Of a stretch of 64,000 bases of DNA, positions 22,780 through 32,815 are shown in pieces. Where the stretch lies: contig CM061920.1 in assembly GCA_031002005.1 (NCBI GenBank), positions 107,691,447-107,755,446 on the forward strand. The letters run 5' to 3'. The notes beneath the pieces were generated by a model, which was given only the letters and a program-made list of their open reading frames with translations, was not told the DNA's origin and made no database searches. Made by a program: the position numbers and the translations under genes. Numbering within the stretch: position 1 is the first letter of the stretch; each line of letters opens with the position of its first letter. The stretch is from Vandiemenella viatica (taxonomy: Eukaryota; Arthropoda; Insecta; Orthoptera; Morabidae).

Positions 22780-23900
22780 GTAGCCTAGTGGTACGGGCCG
22801 TCGGTTTGTAATCTGGACATGGGTATGAACGCCACCGTCGGCTGTTCTGAAATGGTTTTCCTTTTCACCTACTGGCAAATGTCGGAACAGTACCTTATTG
22901 ACAGGCCACGGCTGCTTTGTTTCTCTCCTTCCTTCTCAAAAATTCCTTCTATATCGAATTTTCCGTTTCTTCCTCTACATCGATCCAAGTTAATGGCACC
23001 TGGGCGACATCCCCAGTTGTATCTATGACTAGGTGAAATCCTAAGCTCCAAGACACTGCAAATGTAAGCGCTAAAGGAATGATCCCTCGCAGAATTCGAG
23101 GGTAAAGCCGAACTTGGAGGGTAAACGGACTACGTTTAGGTGTGAAACAAATGGATTTGTTTTAAAATTTGAATAACTGCTCACCACAATACGAAATAAT
23201 GTGTTTTAACCTGATTGTTAACGGTAACATTGAGAAACTGTAACAATACGTTAACATTATTACAATCATCCTCATTCAGTAGGAACAAATCAACAAAGCA
23301 AATATTAAACATAGCATATTAGTCGTTAAAAATTACAGGTACGCAAACCCTCTCTGAGAAGTGAACAGTTTTATACCGTCATCGTTCAGTGGTAACACCT
23401 TGATTAAAACATTGTGTACATATATTTAGATCCCAAAAGGGATCCTGCCTAAGCCCAAATCCTCATGTAGTAGTCTACTGCGAGCGTGGATCGTAACGGA
23501 ACTTTTCTATAGATGGGAATATCATATAATTATTGTCAAGCATGTTTAAAACCGCTATGGTTAATTTGTTATATATATTTATATTTTTTATAATATAAAA
23601 AAATAAATTATATTTTATTTGTTTTCATTTCTAAAGTAACTTAAAGTGGTTTCTGGAGAGTCTAGACTGCTGTATTAAATTTTATAATATGAACTGGGTA
23701 TTATCCGGAGTGTTATATTCAGGTGGACTATTTTTATTTTTGCCTTCTATATAGGTACCTTTAGAAAAACTATCCCACTTACTATAGCATCAGTATTCGG
23801 CAACTCATTCGGCAACTCATTCGGCAAATGGTACGAGGAGAAATGCTTCTAAACAGAAGCAGAGTTTCATTACAAGTTGAAAGCAGAGTATAGAACATTA
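22780..23900. other. Intergenic, possible tRNA-like SINE at its start
   Basis: 22770-22850 has a weak tRNA-like pattern (GTGGCCGTAGCCTAGTGGTA, later GGGTATGAACGCC). The closing stem and a good B box are lacking. At 23803-23826 a 12-base phrase with CGGCAACTCATT is repeated. Nothing else is recognised. Confidence 0.35.
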
Positions 23901-23907
23901 GTTTAAT

Positions 23908-24635
23908 TTGCGTCTGTGCGAAGCTCTCGCTAACGCTAATATAGCATTACCAACCCTCCAGAATGCAGTCCTGAAAACCTTTTTGCAAAAAATTTGTAAC
24001 AGAAAAATGCCAGTTGAATCAACATTAAGAAAGAATTACTTGCCTCAGCTGTATGAGAAAACCATTGAAGAAATACGGGTGGACATTGATGACCCCTTCA
24101 TCTGCTTAAGTGTAGATGAAACGAGAGATGTCTGCGGCAGATACATAACCAACATTGTTGTGGGCAAGTTCGTATGTGAGAAACTTGGGATACCCTATGT
24201 CATTATGTTCAGAGAACTTCCAACAACAAACCACTCTACTGTAGCCATTGCAGTAAGGGAGGGATTATAGGGTGTTGTGGCCACTCTACCGTTTATGGAA
24301 GAGCTTCAAATCATCCAATAAGTGAGGGCCAAAGTGGCTCCTGGACCAGTTGGGTTGACTGTAACCAAGAAGATCGAGGCTGTTTTAGCGCTCATTCTAG
24401 ATGGAATAAATAGGCCGTGTTCTCTCTGGAGTAATGGTACAAGAGATACTGCCTTGGAATGCTAAAGAAATCGCTGATATGAAGTTCGCATACGTACCTC
24501 ATGTGACGTGGAGCGTAGTTTTTCCACATTCAGGCGAATTTTAACACTAGAGAGGCTGAGAAGGTTTTTTTCTCCTGAAATTCTGTCAGAATATTTTATT
24601 GTTCAGTGTGATATTAGAAGTTTTAATTAATTGAT
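23908..24635 (+). pseudogene. hAT-like transposase relic (CGGBP1-like lineage)
   Basis: A 120-codon frame (23908-24270) reads CEALANANIALPTLQN, STLRKNYLPQLYEKTIEEI and LSVDETRDVCGRYITNIVVG. This matches the start of a hAT-type DDE core found in BED/CGG-binding-like insect proteins (ESTLRK.Y, VSVDET.D..GRYV.N). After stops and frame changes, CDVERSFSTFRRILT and RRFFSPEILSEYFIVQCD at 24500-24630 fit the C-terminal hAT dimerisation block. The middle is deleted, since the two blocks lie much closer than in intact proteins. It is a relic. Confidence 0.7.
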
Positions 24636-24921
24636 TTACAGTCCATAATAAAGAAAATGTTTTGAACATAATAGTGGCTTATGTCGTGTGTTTTAATGTG
24701 AACGAGCAATTTAATATAAGAAGTTTTAAAAGAGAGTACTTGACATTATATTATAAAATCACAATGTTTTTAACACAATGGCAGTATATATTGCGTGTTT
24801 TAAATTTTATTTCCCTTAAAAATGTGTAAATTGTTAAATCAGAATTATGAACAGCTTATGAACAATATTATGGTTGAATGCTGCATATAAAATTTTCTAT
24901 GGTTATGTTACAAAACTGAAT

Positions 24922-25079
24922 TGAAGGGAAGATTTTCATATAATTGGAAATAAAATGGAGAAGGTATTAAGGATTTGAAAAAGACAGTGACATATACTGA
25001 ATGGCAGGGAAGATATTCAGACAACTGTAAATAAAATGGAGAAGAAGTTAAAAAGGATTTGAAAAAGACAGTGACATAA
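24922..25079 (+). repeat. Two-copy tandem duplication, about 79 bp unit
   Basis: The phrase AAATAAAATGGAGAAG followed by GATTTGAAAAAGACAGTGACAT occurs twice in direct tandem with a few differences. The second copy leads into a CR1 fragment, so the duplicated unit is probably CR1-derived. Confidence 0.65.
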
Positions 25080-25325
25080 AGTAACTGGTTTAATGAGACA
25101 AAATGAAACTGTCACCTTTCTTTTGTAGATCAGGAAGTCAAAGGTTGAAATAAATTACCACAGTAAGACCTGAACAATTAACAAAACCACTGAAATAATT
25201 TAAAATTAAAATTTGTATAAATTAGAAGTAGGCGGGTTGAGAAATTGCACTAAAAATGTAAGATTAAAAAAACAAGGGAATTACCGCCAGATCATATGCT
25301 CCCTCAAAATTAAATTAAATTAAGC
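25035..25325 (+). mobile_element. CR1-like LINE, deleted 3' fragment
   Basis: A decayed DLKKT...NWFNET block (start of the RT region in other copies) jumps directly to NNLKLKFV-like C-terminal codons and the CR1 tail (GGAATTACCGCCAG, GCTCCCTC, TTAAATTAAATTAAG). The reverse transcriptase core is deleted. Confidence 0.65.
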
Positions 25326-25589
25326 TAAAACTTTTCAGTACATTGTATATAAATTTGCATACTTAAGTATATACGGAAAAGGAGTAATCTGTTATATCAG
25401 CACTTCAGTACAGCGTTATCTTTCCTTTCAATGTCCATGAAAAAGTACTCAGATGCTCATCTTAAATTCAGTTGCTTTTTTCGTTTTGTCATTTGTTTCA
25501 ATTGGTTCTTTGTACTAGCAGATTGTTCCCATCCGTCATCGTCAGGAAATACAAAGTCTGCAAAACGAATACATCCTATTAGATATATT

Positions 25590-25715
25590 TTTTTTCATGG
25601 CTTTACACCTCATCGACGTCGAGGTCATTAGAGGCCGGAAAGGCCTTTTGAAGGAAGTATCCTGGTATTCACCTGGACTGATTGGGGAGAACATGGAAAA
25701 TTCAAATCTGAATGC
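25590..25715 (-). repeat. SINE A fragment
   Basis: It shares the 3' end (GGCTTTACACCTCATCGACG on plus, the reverse of CGTAAAGCC), the GGTCATTAGAGGCCGG block and the body up to AACATGGAAAATTCAAATC. The tRNA head is absent. Confidence 0.75.
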
Positions 25716-26036
25716 ATAGTTATATCTACTGAACTATGTAAGACAAAATTATTGGATATGTTTATAAATTTAAAAATACTAACTTTGGATCATCCATATT
25801 GATTTGATGTGACATTATAATTTTCATAAATGAATTCTTGATTGTCTGATTACGTTAATCCGTTCTGGTGTTTACAATTTATAATACTTAAAAAAATATT
25901 GATCTTATATGGTGGTATTATATGGTTCCGGATACTTTATAATTAGACCAAAGGAGGAATTGATGGATGGGTATTATTTGTTAGTACAGACTATTAGAGT
26001 TCACTGTTGTTCATATACCACAGTTATTTGGGGTTG

Positions 26037-28277
26037 CTGAAAAGATATTTCAGGGATAGGTTCAGCAAACGGAAGAGTGGCACAAGTACAGTGGAGTCAA
26101 AGTGGGAAGAATTCAAGGAGATAATAAAAACGGGTGACGAAATATTTATTCCAAAACAAAATAAATAGCAGCACAGAATGTATATACTATAATAGGAAGG
26201 TGACTAGGTTAAACATTTATTTATAAACGTTTCTGGGGAAACAAACCGAGTAATATTGTTATTAATGCACAATATTTCGGCGACTTTAACCTCCGTCGCC
26301 ATCTTCAGGTGCAGTTGCAAGTCTTGAAGTCTACCTTGGCCTTCAAGGCAGACTTCAAGACTTGCAACTGCACCTGAAGATGGCGACGGAGGTTAATGTC
26401 GCCGAAATATTGTGCATTAATAACAATATTACTCGGTTTGTTTCCCGAGAAACGTTTATAAATAAACAACGCCGAGAAAAATTACATTCATTTATGGGTT
26501 AAACATGTTGGCGAGATGCGAACGTAACGGAGTTAACACAGCAAGGCAGTAAGGAATTCTTGAAACAACTAAACAATGAATTAATAATGTTAAAGAAACT
26601 GGCTAAGGATGAGTTTATGAATGTTATTGGCGCAGGGGGACCACTGACTGATGCATTTAGAAATTTCTATGGCTATACCAGAAAACTAAATGGGAAGAGA
26701 GGGTGTTGATACAATTATAGATAAGGATGGAAAGATGTAACTGAGGATTTACAAAAGGCAGAGTTATTACGTAACCGGTTTAGTGAGACTATTAGTGACT
26801 ATGATTCAAGAACAGTACGGGGTATATCAGAAAACGAACCTATCTACACAGCTGTAAGTGAGCAGACTAGAAAATTTGACATTCAATGTGAAGTTATAAT
26901 GAAGGAACTAAAGAATCTAAAAAACTGTAAAGGAACCGGTGTGGATAATATTACTACGGACGTCTTAAAGATAGCAGGATGTGACATTGTACCTTACAGT
27001 ATCTTGAAACATTATTTATATTGAATCATCAGTGGTAAGAAAATTAATGGAAAGGTTAATACGCAACCATATCAGACGTGTCTCGAGGAACGTAATTGGT
27101 TTTTAAGTCGGCAACATGTATTTAGGCAAAGATATTCATGCGAATCTCAGTTAGTAGGCTATATGAAAGATATTTATGATGAAATGGACCATGGAGGTAA
27201 AATTGATAGTGTAGCACTAGATAATTCAAAGGCCTTTTTGCAGAGTGAGCTAAAAAATGGTGCTGAAGAAGGTAAAAACCTGCTGAAGTTGATAAAAAGG
27301 TAATTTGCTGGGTAGAAGAATTTCTTAAAAGGTAGAATGCAAAAAGTTAGGATTAGGAAATGCAGTATCAAAAGAAGTAGGAGTGAACATGGGAGTTCCA
27401 CAGGGTAGTCTATTGGGACATTGCTATTCGTTATTTTAATGAATGATTGAGTTAATGGTACACTGTCAGAAGTTAGATAGTTTACAGACGACATAATGTT
27501 ATACAAAAGGATCAAAACAATAGTAGACTGTAGACAGCTGCAGCGTGTTCTAGATAGGATAACTAGCTGGGTGAGTCAACACGGGATGAATATAAATACA
27601 AAGAACAGCCAGCTTATTAGGTACACAGATAAAAAGCTAAAGGCTGATTATGGTTATAAAGTGGGGAAGGAATTGCTTATTGAAGACTTGAAATGTAAAT
27701 ACGTTGGGATAACATTTGATAACAGACTTAACTGGGGAGATCACATTGCACAGGTAGTGGGAAAAGGGTTCAAAATCCTTCACCTGTTAGAGTGATGGGA
27801 GGATGTACTAGCGAAGTAAGGCAATTGGGTTACAGAACTTTGGTTAGTCCTCTGCTTGAATATGGTGGTGTAGCATGGGACCCAAAATTTGGGTATCAAA
27901 TACAACATTTGAAAGGAGTGAAGAGAAGGGCTGCTAGATTGTACAAGGCGTATATTGGTAATGAGGAATTGAAAGATATTGGTGGTAGAATTAAGAGAAG
28001 TGCGTGGAAGGGTAAAGATGACCGTGACCACATGCTGGTATTTGATTTCAGTTATAAGGGCGTGGTAAAATTTTCTTTCTTAGGGAATGGTGTCAGAGAT
28101 TGGAATAAATTACCTAGAGAAATGATCAATGATTTACCAAAAACACTGAAATTAAAAGTTCAAATTGGTAGAGGGCAATACTAGGGGGAAAGAGGAAAGG
28201 AGAAAAATGGTTGTGTATTAAGATTGCCACCAGAGCGTGCACTCCATCGCAATTATTATATGAAATTAAATTAAATT
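26037..28277 (+). mobile_element. CR1-like LINE copy B, 5'-truncated ORF2 to tail
   Basis: It begins in the linker after the endonuclease, runs through the reverse transcriptase and ends with the CR1 tail (CTCCATCGCAATTATT, TTAAATTAAATT). Readable blocks: LTDAFRNFYGYTRKLNGK, KNCKGTGVDNITTDVLKI, FTDDIMLYKRIKTI (catalytic FADD box changed to FTDD), LNWGDHIAQVVGKGFKIL and SAWKGKDDRDHMLVFDF. Many stops and frameshifts split it, so it is inactive. A Penelope-like insertion lies at 26217-26496. It seems to have landed in an older CR1 copy whose halves are 25968-26036 and 28278-28790. Confidence 0.85.
26217..26496. mobile_element. Penelope-like foldback insertion with hammerhead-like core, copy 1
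   Basis: A 280-base insertion in CR1 copy B is flanked by a 10-bp duplication GGTTAAACAT (26207-26216 and 26497-26506). About 245 bases form a near-perfect palindrome centred near 26339. A one-sided tail (ACAACGCCGAGAAAAATTAC) follows. Each arm carries CTGAAGATGGCGAC, a spacer, then GTCGCCGAAA. This has the order CUGANGA, stem II, GAAA of a hammerhead ribozyme, followed by a hairpin AATATTGT...ACAATATT like stem III. Hammerheads are known in Penelope-like elements, which also make inverted, truncated insertions with variable duplications. A stem I next to the core is not visible and there is an extra U before stem II, so catalysis is unproven. Confidence 0.6.
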
Positions 28278-28790
28278 TATGGGGTGATAAAAAGGAAAAA
28301 ATTACGATCATGGCTGCGGACCACAGTGGAAGAATAAATTATATTGATTATGCTCTTGGGGAAAAATTAAATTCATATTCAAAATTTAGAGGTGATCATT
28401 AAATGAGACGTTTTTGTTGGGTATTTAAATTTAGCAGTTGTCGACTGTGAGGGAAACAAGATGGCTAACACAAGAGACAAGAGATTAGAAAAATCGTTGG
28501 TAAGGAAAGAAGGCCTTGCGGAAGTGGTAGAGTAGTGAACAAGGGAACCAAACGTGTTGAAGATCTTCCTAAGTAAAGCCTACTGATATCATTGTGGCGT
28601 CTCAAGTAACTAGAGAAATAAATGATCACGAATATTAGAGCGTTGAGTAAACTAGTGGCCAAAATTGAAGGGGGATGTAGGCAAAATTATAATAGATCAC
28701 ATGATTCAGAACTGTAGGGATATTTTGAGGGAAGGTTCAGTATTTGGAAGTATAGTACAAGTATAATGGAATTTTAGCATGTATCGTTCT
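28278..28790 (+). mobile_element. CR1-like LINE copy C, outer half after nested insertion
   Basis: The sequence from GGGGTGATAAAAAGG matches the endonuclease region of CR1 copies at 31250-31690 and 52800-53230 (CTCTTGGGGA.AAATTAAATTCATA, GGCCAAAATTGAAGGGGGA). Its upstream piece is 25968-26036, interrupted by copy B. It is very decayed with no usable frame. Confidence 0.7.
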
Positions 28791-28999
28791 AGCCGATAAT
28801 AAGAATGTTTATCTCAAAAAGGAAAAAGACCATGTGCGGAAACTGCATACGATATCAGGGAAGCGAGAAGCCCAAATAGGTTTTTAATAATAAATAGACA
28901 CCATGTATGACTTGCATTAACTAAATGCTCAAAATGATTAATCTATTTTAAAGTTTCCATCTGACAGACAACCCCCGACATTCAGGTAGGCTGAGTGCT

Positions 29000-30011
29000 C
29001 TATACGATACATTAAAATCATTTTTCATTAATCCCAATATAAGAAATTTGCTCCTTGGTATGTGGATAAGCAACTATATAACAAAATAAATGTATACACC
29101 AGAAGATGGACTGTCTCCAAGTAGTATGTTCCAACTACATTTACATAAACTACAGCCAATTATTTGTTAGATATCTTAGAAATAAATTCTTCGATGAAGA
29201 AGTAGTTTTCAATTAAAAGTGCATTTAATTTTTTCCTGAATAAATCTTATGCTCTTTTAGACATTTAAGATGCTTTGGGATCTTATGTTCACTGAGTATA
29301 TGACCCCTTTATGAACAAATGACAACGACTTGTAATCACTGTGAAAATCAGTTTTACTTCCAGCGCCATAATTGTCTTTTACTATTTCGTTTAAAAATAG
29401 TGTAATTGGTGACTAAAAATAACATTAATGTGCATATATTCTTGGCATCAAATTTAATATTACTAACTTATTGAACAGCTCTCTGCATGAAATTCTACTG
29501 CTAACTCCACACATGATTCTTATTTATCGCTTTTGGGCTCTTAATACTTTGTCTATATGAGTTGAATATTATTGCATATGGCATTAAGAAATTTAGGCGA
29601 AATAAACAGATGTGGCAGCACCCAAACACTTTAGTAAGTCAGAGACATGCACCCTCCAATTTAAATTATGATCAATATGCAAACCTAGAAATTTTTACAC
29701 TCTCTACCTCTTGAATGGACTGACCCACAAATTTTATACCTGTGTTTGATGGTAGTCTGTGTGATGTACTGAATTGAATATATTGAATATTTTCAAAATT
29801 TAAGGATAAGCCATTATTAGCTGTAGGCCATATAAGGTCAAAAATATAATTTGAAATTTGGTAGAGAGATCTGGAGTATTTTTAATTCCTATGCGTATGC
29901 CATCTGCAAATTCAACAAATTTTGAGATTTTAGATATAACACAGGGTAGAGCATTTATATATATTAAAAAACAATAGTGGCTCTAATACAGAACCTTCAG
30001 GTACTCCACAT
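29000..30011 (-). mobile_element. Jockey/CR1-group LINE relic, second family
   Basis: Minus strand: GVPEGSVLEPLLFF (RT motif GVPQGSVLGPLLF), FADGIRIG (FADD with last D changed to G), GLHIDHNLNWRVHVSDLLK, LRAQKR.IRIMCGVSSR and SCRELFNKLVILNLMPRIY. These are the thumb and C-terminal blocks of Jockey-like LINEs. It differs from the abundant CR1 family in words and lacks its tail. It is broken by stops throughout. Exact ends are not determinable. Confidence 0.7.
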
Positions 30012-30039
30012 CTGAGATACTTCCATTCAGAAAACCGGG

Positions 30040-31835
30040 AACCATATGATACAGCATGATGTAGGTACGTTGCGAAGGGAATGGGTTGTAGTTGGTGTAA
30101 CAAGTGGTTTCACTGGGCATGTGGGGAAGAGGAAACGGGGGAAATAAGTGAGGCTCTCCCATGGATTTGTTCACTTTGTCTTAGGGATGATAGGATGTGG
30201 GAGATGGGCAAAACGATCAGGGAGTTGCGTGAAGGATCAGGTTAATGAGGCTCGTCCTGTGGAGGCTCAGACTGTGGAGGCGTGGCCTGAGGTGGCTCCA
30301 CCTGTTGAGGTTCAGCCTATGGGGGCTCAGCCTGTGGAGGCTCAGACTGCGCAGGCACAGCCTGTGGGGGCTGAGCTTGTCGAGGCTCATGCTGTAGTGT
30401 AGAGGCTGAAAGTAGAGATAGTGGGTTGGAGGAAGTTGAGAAGGATGGGTGGGAGCTGGTAACAGGTCGTAGGAGAAATATAGTTAACAGGATGAAGAAG
30501 CCAGACACTTAAGTAATTGTGGGGAAAGTCAGTTGCAGAGTCAGGAGGAGAAGAGCCTCATGTAGACGTATGAGTAGGTAATATACAGAAGGCCTTTGGG
30601 AATAAGGACGTGCAAGGCAAGAATAGGAAGGAAAGAGTTCTGCTGCTAGGTAGTAGCCATGGGAGAGTTGTAGGCCCTCTTCTGCAGAATCAGTTAGGTA
30701 CAGGTTACCAGCACACAGGTTTTTTCAAACCTAGTGCAACATTCTAAAGCAGTAAGGGAGCCCATTTCCAGTGATGATGGGGTCAGGATTGTACCTCTTT
30801 TAGGTTAGGGGCTGCTGGTGAAGGGACGGAAATAGATGAACAAAGTGATACTGACTGCAGATCCACTACGGGAAAAATGACAGGTGTTAAAGAAATTAAT
30901 GAAGTTGCTGAATCAATAACTGACTGAGGTAAAACTGGGAAAGAGGAGATAAATGCTGAAAATATAAAGCCGGTAATAAGGGTGTTAATGGTAAACCGTA
31001 GAAGTATAATAAACAAAGTAATCGAATTTACAAACTTAATAGAGATACACGAACCACAAGTAATAATTGGTGTAGAGAGTTGGTTAAAAAAAAAGTACTA
31101 GACAGTGAGGTTTTCCTGATTGTTACAGAGTATACCGCAGAGATAGAGGAGCAATTGGTGGAGGAGTTTTCATATTAGTTAGCAAAAACTACTACAGTTC
31201 ACTGGCGTTCATAGATCAAGACCATGAGTTACTTGGAATAGATTTCTGGGGTAATAAAAAGAAAAAATCAAAGTGTTGGCTGCTTACCGCAATGGAAGAA
31301 TGACAGATGAAGATGAGGCTCTTGGGGAGAAATTAAATTCATACTCAGATTTCAGAGGTGAGAATAGAATGATCAATATTGGTTAAATTTACCAGGTGTA
31401 AACTGGGAAGGAAATAAGATTAATAACACATGGGGCCAAAGACTTGCAAATACCTTAATAAGAGAAGGAGGATTTACACAAGAGGTAGAGCAAAACACTA
31501 GGGGAAAAAATATTTTGGATATATTCCTAATAAATCCCGATGATAACTTTGTGGGGTGTCAAGGAATAAGTGATTATGAAGCAGTTCTGATGGATATTAG
31601 AGGATTCAGTGAACCAGCAGCCAAAATTGAAGAGGGAAATAGGTAAAGTTATAAAAAGGCATATATTTGAAATTTGAAGAGATATTTCAGTAAACGGTTC
31701 AGCAAATGGAAGGGAGGCACAATTACAGTAGAGTCATGGTTGGAAGAGTTCGAGGAGATAATGAGAAAGGGGGAAGAAAAATTTATTCCAAAGCAGAAAA
31801 TAAAGAGAAGAAGAGAACCTGTATTAATTTAATAA
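30040..31835 (+). mobile_element. CR1-like LINE copy A, 5' half (ORF1 and endonuclease)
   Basis: It carries the 5' region missing from most copies. ORF1 pieces: a PHD-finger half (CSWCNKWFHWACGEE, then LPWICSLC) near 30090-30185, a Pro/Val/Glu-rich repeat, and an SGNH-esterase first block RVLLLGSSHGRVVGPLLQN near 30630. About 370 bases of esterase are deleted compared with the copy at 51225. ORF2 then opens with an AP endonuclease (VNRRSIINKV, IIGVESWL, and a GGG.-type strand). PHD and esterase domains in ORF1 are an established feature of CR1-like LINEs. The copy breaks off at 31835 in the linker before the reverse transcriptase. Confidence 0.85.
30240..30400 (+). repeat. 15-bp minisatellite coding VEAQP-like repeats in CR1 ORF1
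   Basis: Units like GTGGAGGCTCAGCCT repeat about ten times in frame, giving EAQPVEAQ-type pentapeptides between the PHD finger and esterase. The equivalent array in the other 5' copy is at 51418-51590 with a different unit count. Confidence 0.8.
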
Positions 31836-32069
31836 ACAGATATTTATTATTTAATTTTTTTAACGCTTTAAATAACTGTGTGTTAAACATATGCGTTAAA
31901 AAAGTGTTGATGCCGATCCCGCGGTATTGAAAACGCTGCGGGATTGCAATACTTAGAGGGGGGCCTCTGCCCTCTCCAATTTAGAAGCGGATTTTTGTGA
32001 TCCTGTGCATTTAATTGTATGTTTGTGTTCCAATCTGTCTAAAACGAGTTTGTGTTCTGTATAAGTGTA
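31836..32069. other. Short unassigned stretch between CR1 copy A and a SINE
   Basis: It includes a short GATCCCGC...GCGGGATT inverted pair near 31915-31957. No identity assigned. Confidence 0.4.
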
Positions 32070-32235
32070 TTTTTGTTTGTGAAATGTGTAATTTATGAAT
32101 GAGGCGGTGATTGGGAACGGTCCGCCCATTCGCCCAGATGATTGCGAGAAACCGCCTAGAACCCGCAATCAGGACAGCCTGTACAAGGTGATCCACTGCG
32201 GGGGCTCCTTAACGCGTGCAGCCGAACTGGCGGGC
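32070..32235 (-). repeat. SINE family C copy
   Basis: Shared with 39048-39195 and 42375-42555: GAAATGTGTAATTTATGAATG, a GGCGG.GATTGGGAACGGTCC block, and GCGTGCAGCC at the other end. An ACTCGAAC in the second copy is a reverse-strand B box (GTTCGAGT), which indicates a tRNA-derived head read on minus. Confidence 0.6.
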
Positions 32236-32524
32236 AGTCTTATTTTTTTATTGTTTCTGTTGATATTCTACATTATTACGGAGTATCACGTGTCCTACCA
32301 AAATTACCATGCGAATTTAACATCTCCTTTTGATTTTGTGTTACCAGAGAAGTTACGTATTGAATATTTCTCATGCAATGATCAATTAATTCCAGATACT
32401 AGTTTCTCTAGTATGCAATAAACCTGGACGACGTAAAATACTTGAAGGTTTTGATCAAACCACCAGAAAAAGTTCTGGAATCATTTTCGAAACACGGAAT
32501 GAATATTGATTACATTGGTGATGA

Positions 32525-32815
32525 GGCATAGAAAGATATTGGTGTAATTGTAAGTAATGCATGGAAGGGAAAAGGTTACCACGACCACAAGCTGGCACAA
32601 GAGTGTAGGAAGATTCTTCTTTTAGGTAAGGGTGTCAGGGATTGGAATAAGTTACCAAGAGAAATGATGAATAATTTGCCAAAAAACGTTTGAAAGAATT
32701 TAAAGTTAAAATTTGTAAAGGGTAAATGTAGGTGGATACAGAAAAGGGGGAAGATGGGTGTTAGGGAAATTGCCACCGGAGGATGCGCTTCATTGCAATT
32801 TAATTTAATTTAATT
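32525..32815 (+). mobile_element. CR1-like LINE 3' end
   Basis: The frame KDIGVIVSNAWKGKGYHDHK, LLGKGVRDWNKLPREMMN, then the CR1 tail (GAAATTGCCACCGGAGG, CATTGCAATTTAATTTAATTT). It could be the far end of copy A after internal replacement, or a separate insertion. The 690-base interval between them is not CR1. Confidence 0.85.

Noticed and set aside
31706..31930. 74-codon ORF as a gene
   Set aside because: It is a reading through the CR1 linker region and its junction, matching other CR1 copies at the DNA level.
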